A stretch of 64,000 nucleotides of DNA, taken from Budorcas taxicolor (taxonomy: Eukaryota > Chordata > Mammalia > Artiodactyla > Bovidae). The notes beneath the pieces are model-generated. The model was not told the DNA's origin and searched no databases. It was given only the letters and a program-made list of their open reading frames with translations. Location of the stretch: positions 5,106,262 to 5,170,261 of the forward strand of contig NC_068930.1 in assembly GCF_023091745.1 (NCBI RefSeq). Direction: 5' to 3'. The number at the start of each line of letters is the position of its first letter. The stretch's first letter is position 1. Both the position numbers and the translations under genes were made by a program. This document shows, piece after piece, positions 46,701-58,700 of this stretch.

Positions 46701-49700
46701 CACTGATGAGCTCATGGGCTGCGCCCCGCTGTGGGGCTCTGCCCCTCCATGGAGCTGCCTACTCACCCTCTTGGCAATGCATAAGGTGCGCAGGCCCTCC
46801 ACTGCATACAAGTTGAGGTAATTCTGGGTCTTGCTGCGGATCTTCATTTGATGCCTTCCTCTGGCGTCATCTAAGTTGGAAATAGGAGAAGAAAAAAAAA
46901 ATGAGTGAGAACAACAGAGCCCAGTGGAATGCCCTGGTTCCCTCAGACTCTGGGCCTGCTGAAATCAGTCTGCAGTGACGGTCACTGCTGAGGTTTCCAC
47001 AGCTGAGAGCTCAGCACCATCAGGGTCTAGTTGGGAACTTTTCCCATCCAGGGAGAAAAAAGAGCTGCATTTTCAAGTCTGAATGGCAGCCCACTCCAGT
47101 ATTCTTGCTGGAGAATCCCACAAACAGAGGAGACTGGTGGGCTACCATCCATGGGGTCGCAAAGAGTTGGACAGGACTGAACGACTGATACAACACAACA
47201 ACAACACAAAGCAACCATGCGCAGAGAGAAAGCTGGTTTCCAGGGGCTGGGGGAGGAGGGGAGGAAGGAGCGATACAGAGCTTCAGTTTTGCAAGATGGA
47301 AATTCCTGGAGATCTGCTGCACACCAATGCAAATATTATTCAACACTACTGAACCGTACACTCAAAACTGGTTAAGATGGTAAACTAAGGTTATGTTGTT
47401 TTCTTTAACCATAATTTTGAAAAAGGTATGAAATAAGCTATCAGCTACTAAGAGATTTCCAAACATTCACCCTTTTCTGTTTTCTGTAGATCCAGGTGCA
47501 GAACAGACCTGTCTGTTTATTACTAGACTGCAGAAGTGCTAACCCTGAGCCTTACCACTGTGGAACCTATGGCAAGTGACATATACCTTCTTAACTCCAA
47601 TGTGTTCTCAAGTTAATAATTGTTAGTGAGAAGTCAGAGGATGCTTTAGTTTTTTTGTGATAAAAGTATGAGTGTGTTTCGGAGTCAGTGGCCCTCCCCA
47701 TTCTGTCTCACTGTAGCTGGCTGCAACTGGAATGCTGGCCAGAATTTTGTTCCAATTAATTAGGCAGGAATATCACAGGAGCAACCTTTCATTACGATTT
47801 ACTCCAACAACCTCCAGTAAGAGGTGCCCAGAAAACATATGCACCACTAGATTTAGCAAGCACCTGTTTTACTACTTGTCAATAGTATATACGTTCAACA
47901 TAGAACTTAAAGTTAGACATTATTTTAAAAAGAACCTTGTCAGACTTCTGGTTCAAGATGGCAGAGTAGAAGGATGTATGCTCATCTCCTCCTGTGAGAG
48001 CACCCAAATTGCAACTAGCTGTTGAACAACCATTGACAGGAGGATGCTGGAACCTGCTAAAAAAAGATACCCCAAAGACAAAGAAGAAGCTGAAGTGAGA
48101 TGGGAGGAGGGGCACAATCACAATAAAATCAAATCCCATACCTGCCATATGGGTGACTGACAAACTAGAGAACAATAATATCCTAGAAGTTCTCTCACTG
48201 CTGTGAAGGTTCTGAACCTCACATCAGGTTTCCTAGCCTGGGGATCTGACAAAGGGACTGGGGATCCCCATGGAACCTGACCTTGGAGGCCAGTGGGATT
48301 TGACTATAGGACTTGCACAGGACTTGGGGAAAAAGAGACTCCAGTCTTAGAGGGCACAAGCAGAATCTTGCATGCACCAAGACACAGGGGAAAGGAGCAG
48401 TGACCCCAAAGGGGACTGAACCAAAGCTACCTGCTCGTGTTGGAGGGTCTCCTGTGGAGGCATGAGTCAGCAGGGGCTCCCCACAGGGCTGGGGGCACTA
48501 GCAGCATCAGCCCAGGAAGGGCCCCCTGGGTGTAAACCCTCTTGGAGTTCTCCATTAACCCTACCATGGAGCCCGTAAAGAGGGCTGGGTTACCTCAGGC
48601 CAAACAACTACCATAGTGAAACTCCACCCATCAGCAGATAATTGGATTGCAGCTTAGAGCAAGGCCCTGCCCACTAGAGCAAGACCCAGTTTTTCCCACC
48701 ACCAGTCCCTCCCATCAGGAAGCTTACACAAGCCTCAGCCTCCTCCATCAGAGGGCAGACAGAAGAAGTAAGAAGCACAGAACCACAGTAACTGAAACAA
48801 AAACCACATCACAGAAAGTTAATCAGCATGAAAAAGCAGAGAGTTATATCCCAGATGAAGGGACAAGACAAACCCCAGAAAAACAACTAAATAAAGTGGA
48901 GATAGGCAACCTTCCAGAGAAAGAATTCAGAGTAATGATAGTGAAGATGATGCAGGATCTCGGGAAAACAATGGAGGCAAAGATCAAGCAGATGGAAGAA
49001 ATGTTTACCAAACACTTAGAAGAACTAAAGAACACATAAACAGGGATGAATAATACACTAGAAGGAATCAAGAGCAGAATAAGAGGCAGAAGAATGGGAA
49101 AATGACCTGGAGGACTGAATTGTGGAAATCACTGTCGAAGAACAGAATATAGAAAAAAGAATGAAACAAAAATGTGGACCGCCTAAGAGACCTCTGGGAC
49201 AGCATTAAATGTGCCAACATTTGCAGTATAGGGGTCCCAGGAGGAGATGAGGAAAAGGACCTGAGAAAATACTTGAAGAGGTAATAGCTGAAAATGTCCC
49301 TAACATGGGAAAGGAAACAGTCAACCAAGTCCAGGAAGCACAGAGAGTCCCAGGCAGGATGAACCCAAGGATGAACACACCGAGTCACACAGTAATCAAA
49401 CTGACAAAAATTAAAGACAAATACAAAATATTAAATGCAATAGGGGAGAAATGACAAATAACATACAAGGAAACTCCCATCAAGATACCAGCTGATTTCT
49501 GAACAGAAACTCTACAAGCCAGAAGGGAATGGCATGATATAAAGGGAAGAACCTACAACCAAGAATACTCTACCCAGCAAGACTCTTGTTCAGATTTGAT
49601 GGAGAAACTGAAAACTTTCCAGACAAGCAAAAGTTAAGAGAATTTAGCACCAGCTTTATAACAAATGCTAAAGGAACTTTTCTAGGCAGGAAACACAATA

Positions 49701-52700
49701 CATGGAAAAGACCTACACAAAATAAACCCAAAACAATTAAGAAAATGCTAATAAGATTATACATATTAAATTAAATTATTAAAATTAAATTAAATATCTT
49801 AAATGTAATGGATTAAATGTACCAACCAAGAGACACAGACTGGCTGGGAGGATGAAAACTTGTATGTACATGCATGCACTTATCACATCACTCTGTTTGA
49901 TCCCCCAAACTGTATGTAATTATTTTATATTATTAAGTTAATCAGTTTATATTGTTAAGTCAATCATTTCAATAAATATATATATTATGAAAAAATTAAA
50001 ATGAAACAAAAATTTTTTGTCTGGCTATTGATTGTGATAAATGATAAACATCTTTCACTATTGTGATCAAGTAATTATCTCACTTTACACCACTGTATCA
50101 TAATTGGTCAACAGAAAAATAATAGAACTCTATATCACCAACATTATCATTTAATAGAAAAACATGTAATCACTTTTTAAAATCCAGATGCATAGCAGAA
50201 TTATCTGAAGATTTTTCAAAAAATACAAATGGTCAGGTATTGCTTTTTTTTCACTCCAGAGGTCCAGATACGTTTCCAGTGAGCAGTCATGTTTAAAAAC
50301 AGCTCGGCTATACGATGATATTTTACTTTTATCCAGTTTGTTTTACTTTTTCTATTTTGTATTCAGTGCTCTCATTTCATTTAGTTTATGTTTTCCAATT
50401 TCTCCATCTCTTCTTTTTGTGTGTTCTTTTCAAGCCTTTATCAAGCATAGTAGAAAAGCTTTTGTATACATATATATAAATAATATGTATAATACACATA
50501 TTTTAGAAAACTTCAAATTTTTGACTAACTAAAAAATGTATGACATTTTGATTCCACTTGTTTGACTTAGTATGAACAGAATGCTGCTAAGTCGTTTCAG
50601 TCATGTCCAACTCTGTGCGACCCTATAGACAGCAGCCCACTAGGCTCTGCCATCCCTGGGATTCTCCAAGCAAGAACACTGGAGTGGGTTGCCATTTCCT
50701 TCTCCAATGCATGAAAGTGAAAGTGAAGTCACTGAGTCGTGTCCAACTCTCAGTGACCCCATGGACTGCCAGCCTACCAGGCTCCTCCGTCCATGGGATT
50801 TTCCAGGCAAGAGTACTGGAGTGGGGTGCCATTGCCTTCTCCAGTAGATTTCTAATTTTAAAAAATAGATATGCAACAAGCAACAAAGGTTTACTCTATA
50901 GCACAGAGAACTATAGTTAATATCTTATAATAACCTATAATGGAAAATAATTTCAAAGATAATATATGTGTATATGTATAAGTGAATCACCTTGCTGTGC
51001 ACTTGAAACACTGTAATTCAACTATATTTCAATAAATATATATATTAAGAAAAAATTAAAATAAAAAAATAAACTCATCATAGTTTTGGCTATTTTAATA
51101 TCACGTGTTGAAATGAGAATTTCACATAACAAAACCTCATAATGAGTAATCAATTTACAACATAGAAAAAAAATTTTATCATCCTAAAAACACAAGGTGT
51201 TTACTTATATACGGAAATCCTTTTGAATTTCTGAAAGTCAGACGTTTTACATAAAGCCTTGATAATAGAGAAAGCATATACAGAACATTTTAAAGAAAAT
51301 GTTTTAAGTGTCTTGAACTTAAAGTTCTTTCAGGATCTATTTACAGAAATTTTCTCAAAAGACTAGTAATATAATAGTCTATGGTTTACAGTATTATTTT
51401 GCAGTGTTTGTACACTGATTCACAGAATACAATAATATTTTCCACAATGAAAAATATTATTTGACTTGCCTTTAAAACTATCTGAACTTTATTTTGTTTC
51501 TTTAGTTGAGGATCTGTGCAAGGCAGATCAACATAAATGTCCTAATTTATACAGTGATTTAGAAGACTTTTGCTGTAATAATGACACTAACTTGTCAGAT
51601 AGGTAAAACCTAGATATGTAGAAACCTAGTATGTAGAACTAGATAATTCTACACACTCTGAGGAACCCATGCCATGGTTGCCCTTGCTTATAAATATGTG
51701 GCATGTTTCTAACTGCCTATAAGCTTGTGTTCAAACTCAGTACTGCATTTACCGCTACATTTGTTTCATTAGTAGGCTAGTTACCTGACCTCTAAGATAA
51801 TGTTAGATGAATACACGTAACACTACTGGCAAAAAAAAAAAAAAGAAAAGAAAAGAAATCTAGGACTTCCCTGGCAGTTTGGTGGTTGAGAATCTGCCTG
51901 CCTGGGGAAAGCTGACTACAAGCCCAGTCAGCTCTCTGATATAGGACCTGGGAGAAACACTCTTAACCTTCTAGATTGGTGCTCTCCATGGAGAAGACAG
52001 TCCCCTTAACAGACCAAAGACTGGTCCCTTGGTGGGGGGGGATCATATTACAAATAAAGCACAGATATATGTATGTTACATAAATAAATACATAGCATAT
52101 CCATGGCATTAAAATACCATGGAGGAATAGTTAGGAAAAAAGTATCTAAAAAGACTCCTTAAGGGGGCAATAATGAAAAAAGAGTGAAGAAAGGAAAGCA
52201 CTGCCCTACATTGCTTTGCTTAGGAATATAAACTTCCTGGAAAGATGACACTGAATGTCATGTTAATCTTGAATAACTACTGTTACTTACTCCTGTAAAC
52301 TCCATTCACTCCTATTATTGTGACAGTATTATTCCAGATTCTGACTATAATTTGAACAAAGACGTCTAACCGAGAGGCTCTGGAATTAACACTAACAAAG
52401 TGCTTCAGCGGTCCAAAGGGCGAGCGGAAGCTTGCACACCAGGGAAGGAGCAGGGGCTGTGATACTGCTGTTAGCTACAGTGGTCCAAACAAAACTAGAG
52501 TGAGAGAAGGCAGGACGGGCACTGGGGACGCAGGATGCCCTGGACAGGGGTGAGGTCACACACCACACTGACATGTTTCTGTGCAGGCTGAAGGCCCCCC
52601 AGCCCAGCAGGGAGAAGTGGTGACTGCCGCACCTTGCCCATCCCTCCTCTACACCTGCCCTTGGAGGAGGGTGGAGTCATCACAACATCTCCATACAAAG

Positions 52701-55700
52701 TGACACCTGGACTGAACCTCAGGTAAGTGAATCTTAAGAAGAAACCAGAGAGAAGAGAAGGGATCCAGCTTATACTTTATACCTGGAACACACCACGTAC
52801 TGTGCTGGAGCCTGGACAGGGGTTCCTGGGAGGTCAGCATCCTGATTTCCTTTGTACAGATGGGGAAAGAGGCACAGAGAGAGTAACATGTCCAGGGTCA
52901 CCCCCGCCCATAATGTAGACTTGGGATTTGAACAGAGATCTGTAGGTAACGGGTGGGTGGAGTCCCTGCTTGCTACCCGATCCTACACAACATACTGCCA
53001 GGGCAGGTGAGATGCAGCCACATCCTGCGAATATGGCACAGGGCCCATCCACAGTCAGCTGAGCCTCCGTGTGCCTTTTACGTAAAAGTGCTGTGAGCTC
53101 TCTGAAGAAGGTATTGGACACTCACATGGCCCTCTCACTATATTACTTGCACAAAGTAGAGCAGCCTGGCCATATACAGGACTGCTCTGCTCCATACCCT
53201 GCCCACCCCACTCCCACAGTGAAAGCTGAATGATTTATGCACAATGTCAAGGTGTCACTGATAACTTCAGGACCACCTCAGAGCCATCCCTTTTCTTGAA
53301 AAACCACTGGGGGCTCTGAACATCCCGAATCTTAAATTGCCTGGCATCTGTATGTAGCTATGACCTATCCCAAACCTATGTGAAGGGCATGCTGCTTGGA
53401 AATTCCCAGAGGAATTGGCAGAGATCCATAGAAACTGCTTATTTTTCAGGTGCCCCCTTCAATGTCATGGTTTGGGCACCACCATGATTTGACCTGTTTG
53501 CTCCATGGTACAATGTATGGAAGGCTCTGTTTCTCATCGGAGGCTGGTGCAAACAGGAAGGCTACACTGGGGCTGCAGGACCACGTGGAGAGGTCTGGGA
53601 AGCTCCTCTGCAAGTCATCTGCTAAACAAAGTTCCACCTTCTATAATAGTGGTTTCTGAACTACTCTTTTTCAACCTCAATGTTACATGGAAGTCTAGTG
53701 TTGCAGGGAAAAGTCAATTCTAACTTCATGTTGGAACTACTTCTTTGACTTGCTTTTTGTTGCTTTTGCTGTTAAAATCATACATAATGGCCTGCCTCCA
53801 GAGGACCCTGCCCCTCTGCCTGACTGGTAAACTAAAGTGTCTTTGTTCAGCTCAAGAGAGATCATCTGACCCTGCCCACCAGTGAATGGACGCAAGGAAG
53901 ACGAGATTAACACATCCCTTCCCAGATACTGGCTGTTCTCAGAGACTTTTTGCAAGACTAATGGCCCTTCACTTCTTCTCCTCTCTCTCTCTCTCTCTAT
54001 TCTGCCTTTCGACTTTAGTTCCTTACTGCTTCTCTCTGGTTCTATAAAAGAACCTGGAATCCAGACCCCAACAACATGGTTATTTTGAGACATTAATCTG
54101 CCCTCTTCTCGGTCTGCCAGCTTTCTGAATAAAGTCATACTCCTTGCCTCAGCATCTCCTCTCTCGCATTCACTGGCCTGTCGTGCAGTGGGCAGAGCAA
54201 GCTTGGACTCAGTCAAACCAGTGCAAAAGAAGCCAAGATGGGACTTACTGGCCCAAGTCTTCCGGGGGCCAGCAGCCCCACTGCGGGCTGAAGTCACTCC
54301 ACAGATGGCTAAAAATCATGGCCGGGACCTCACAGATGCCCCAGGTCCAGGCAAGGAGAGGCAGAAAGGAGCCTTTGGGGGTTTCTAGTGTAAACGCTCT
54401 TAATCTTCATCCCCAGAGTCAGACCTGATGCAGGGCCTCACCCACTTGAACTTCAGGCCTCAGAGAAGTTCTGAGGCAAGTTCAGGTTCCAAAGCTCCCC
54501 ATCTGCTGGATCCTCCCCCACCCTCCATTCTAGCCCAAACCCTTGAGAGCAGGAAAAGGCCACCCAGAGAGGCGAAGCTCCGCTGTGTGGAAGGGCTGGT
54601 TCTGTAGCAGGGAGCTGCCCACGGGGTGCAGGTACCTGTGGAGCAAGGCAGCAAGAGGTCCATGACCACTGAGTCAGCACCCTTGGTGTACACGTTGATC
54701 TCGTCCGTGAGGGGGTGCCTGATCACCACCGACATCCTCTTCCGGATGGAGTCGAAGCCCAGCGTGTGCAGGAGCTCGAAGGTGAGCCTGCCTAGGTGGG
54801 GCAGCTCCACCGACACCTGGTCGTGCAGCCGGCCCACGAGGGCGCAGCTGTAGGCGCGGGCGGCGTGCACGAGCGCCGCCTCGTCGGGACTCTCGGCCTC
54901 GTAGCGCAGCTCCGCCCTGGGCTCCGACCCTGTCGTGGACTGCTCTGTGGCCCAGCCGTCCGCCGCGCTGCTGTAGCCGTTGCTGGCGAGGCGCGGGGTT
55001 CCGGCGCCCAGCCTCTCCTCCAGCCTGAGCAGCGCGCCGTCGTTGGCCAGCGTGGACAGAAGGCTCGCCTTGGGTGTGGACTTGGCGGCCACACTCGTGC
55101 TCCCGACGCTACTGCTGCCCAAAGTCAGGCGACTGGGCGTGAACCTCCGAAGGAAATCTTCGATGGTCTTCACTGGGGACTTGAGCTCAAAGCGCACCCT
55201 CACCTGGCAGGGCAACAATCAGAAGGTAGGTGAGGCATGCCCCCAGAGGCCTCACTCCAGCCCCTACAGGGCTGCCCTCCCCTTCCCCAGGGGGTGCTGA
55301 ACGTGGATTTTCCATTTCCCTCTAAAAACTGCAACCAGAGCCAGCATGTCTTCCTTGAGACCACCCCTTGGCTCTCCATGGCACCTCAACACAAGTTCTG
55401 CCACATGCATTCTTTCAGAATGTGACTGACTGTAGCAGAGGCACTGGGTGGCCCGTGATGCCCAAGACTAGACTTTGGGACTGTCCCCTCATGACAGTTC
55501 CCTTGCTTTTCAGAAACTTCCCAGAAGTGGGCCTCCCACTGCCTGGAATGGACCCTGACTTTTTTTTTTTTTTTCCCAATTAAAAAAATCATTTAACAAA
55601 ATTTACACATTCTTTTGAAATTACATCCATAAAAAATTTAAGTTTACACAAAATTTCCCAAACCCCAAAGAATCTTTCCTAGAGACATATTCACATGCAG

Positions 55701-58700
55701 TCTGAGGAGTCTGCTTCCTCCATGGAGCTCATGCATATGTGACTGTGGGCACAACACTGTTCAGTCATGTTGGAGTTTCTCTTACTTATTTGGTAACTGC
55801 AACAACACCTGGGTCAGTCGAGTAGGATCTAGCCTAGAAACCAGATGCCTTTTAAGCACAGTGCTCCAGAGGAGCTGAGGAGGGTGGCAGAAGGGCCCCG
55901 GGGGATGCAGACGCTGCTGAGAGCTGAGCTCCAGCAGGAAGCCACCCCGTCCAGGGCTGGCGGCACAAGCTTGTGGTCTCTCAGTGGCAGAGCCCATTTG
56001 CTTGAGACCTACTGGGCCCCTGGGGCTTCCCCAGGTGAGTGAGGTGTGAGAAAAGCCTGGAGGGGTCCCACTGCTGACAAACATGCTGCCGCCGCCACAG
56101 AGAAACAAGAGGTCCCTATTCTCCCTTCGTCACCCCCCAGCAGCTTCACCAGCAGAACCTGCTGGCAGGGCTGCACTGAGGAAGGGGCCTGGGAGAGTCG
56201 GGGCAACGTCAGGGGACAGGCCTACGGTGTGCATCACGCCCAAGAACCTTCACGTGTGTCCACTTAGAGTTGTTTTGCTGTACACGCTCAGCCATGCTTA
56301 GGTGCACCCTCCCTCCTGGAGGAGTGCTTGGCTTAAAGAGGCACCTTTCACACATGAAATGCTCCTCTCTTTGGAGAAAATCTTGATGTTAACCCAAACA
56401 AAACCCAACTTGGGTGTTGTTATGTTTCCCCCACCTTAAGTAACTTGCCACTGATTCTCAACCACTTTCTGAATGCCGCTGTTTTAACAACCTTTATTAG
56501 CATCACGGATATTACCTGTGTGCCAAACCCTACTCTGAGACCTTTCCCTAAATCCCACCATCGCCCCCACACCCCAGAAGGGGAGTCTGAGACACAGGAG
56601 GGGACTGGCTTACAGTGATGGGGCAAGTCCAGGCAGCTCCTCCCTGGGCCCCAGCCTGTCCTCTGCGTGCTGAGACTCTGGTCAGCACGGAGGCGGCTAG
56701 CTCCCAGCCCCGCTGCCTCAAGCCCCGTCTGGACACTGTGCCCATCTCACCCCAGGCTCGGTAGCCGTCTCTGGCTGGCCATCCTCTCCCTCTTGACCAC
56801 AATCCTGGCGTCCGCCCACCACAGTCTGGGGATGTCCCCACAGAACTGCGGGGCTGGTGGGCCCCGTCTGAAGCCCTCAGTGTACCCCTGAAAGCTGAGA
56901 GTGGTGCACAGTGACCCAGGCTCCCTCTCAGGAAGACAGACACCGCATCCAGGCCCAGGCCTCTATCAGCTTCCAGGACGGAAGCTCCAGAACTTGCCTT
57001 TTGTCGTGGCTGATCCGGGGATGTGACCACCACTGTATTGCAGATGGTGAGCGCAATGAAGAAGTCGAAAATGTCAGACAGCTCAGGCGAGAGGTAGTCC
57101 AGCGGATGCTCCTGGTGCCTCGCAGACGCCAGGCACCTGCCGCACTCGCGCACCTTCTCCAGCAGCTTCGGGTCGGGTGTTACGTCCTTCTCCTGAGGAG
57201 GACACAGAGGCCAGGGGTCAGTCTGATCCAGGGACAGGCCCACTGCTCCTTTGGTGCTTGACTATTTAGGGCACTTCGATTCTATCAGAAGCTGTCAAGA
57301 GACCTGCACCTCACACATACCTGTCACTTTATAATAACAAATTATATATCATCTTAATTGTATAAGAATATACAGTCTATAAATGAAATGCATATATTTT
57401 TATATATAAGAAGGTGTATATGTTCAGTTTATAAAATAACACCTCCAAGAATATATATTACAAAGTAACATATCTTATTCAGAAAGATTTGGAGAAATAA
57501 GAGAATCATAGGGAAAATGTAGCAGGTCTCTATTACACCACCTCATAGTAATATATACTTTTTGAAAAACATGCTTCTCTGCTTTTCCTTTGTCTTTTTT
57601 TCTATCCATTTACGTTTAAAAAAAAATACTTTATATGTAAATGGCAGTTTCCATTTCTACAAAAACATTATATCGCCTCAACTTTACCAGGCCTTTAACA
57701 GCCTTTTGAAAACGTACTTTTCAACAAACAGCTTCAAAACAGACATAATTTATTTGACCATTCCTTTATCACTAGGTATATTTCTTCACTGTTTTATTGA
57801 TGTAAATGACATACTGATAAGCTTCTATGCACAGAGATTCTTCACTAAATCAGTAACTACCTAGGTCAGAGTTGTTGTTTAGGTGCCAAGTCGTGTCTGA
57901 CTTTTTGGGAACATTTCAAATATTTCTCACTTGTACTGACTCCAAAACTGGTATCAGGAAAGGCTGGGAGAGATTTCCAGCATAGTCTCCCTGCTGCCTG
58001 GGTTGAGAGCTCCCTGTCACATACCACATGCAAACCCACCAACAGGTGACCATGAGTCTAGGTGACCTCTATGGCACCTTCTGTACAGATTTCTAAGAAC
58101 ATAAAAGAATAAGGCCACCATACATGAGCAGAACAGATTCTCCCTCACTGAAAGGATCTTTCAGAGGTTGTCACTCATGCACTTCTGGAAATTTCCCTAC
58201 CAGAGAATGGTCCATAAATGTTTGGGTGGCTGACAAGGCAAGGGACGGGTTTGGGCTCATCTAATTCAGGCTCTGTTCCTTGAACTTGGGTTTTTCAGAG
58301 CGGTCATCTTGCCCTGCTGTTGTGTTCGTCGCGCAGGGCAGGACGGACTTCCTGTGCATGCCCCATCCTACTGGTCACTCGCAGCTCCCAGCCTGAGAAG
58401 GCGGCTGTGTCAGTGCCTCATTCCGTGGAGTGGGGAGAAGACCCTAGCCAGAAAAACACTCCCTGACTGAACAGAGGAAGCCCCACACGCAAGGGCAGGT
58501 GCCTTCGGTGACGAGGGGCGGTCACGGGAGGGCAGGAGGACTCACCATGGGGCTGCTGAAGGCCGTGAGCTCGGTGAGCATGCTGACGCGCCGGGCCTCC
58601 GCGCGGCTGCCCACGCGCCGGTGCGCCCTGCTGCTCTGGCTCTGGTGGGCGGCTCGGGTGCTCGGGTGGCCCCCAGCAGCCCCTCGTGGGGGCAGCGAGC

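Larger units (their letters stand above)
46871..54635 (-). other. ATP10A 7.8-kb intron
   Basis: Contains Bov-A, an ORF1-only L1, Bov-A2, an L1 3' end and an LTR. 51076-53735 is mostly AT-rich or unassigned, with no gene I can support. Confidence 0.8.

Noticed and set aside
54796..55300. 145- and 106-codon plus-strand frames opposite the N-domain exon
   Set aside because: Composition shadows of the GC-rich exon.
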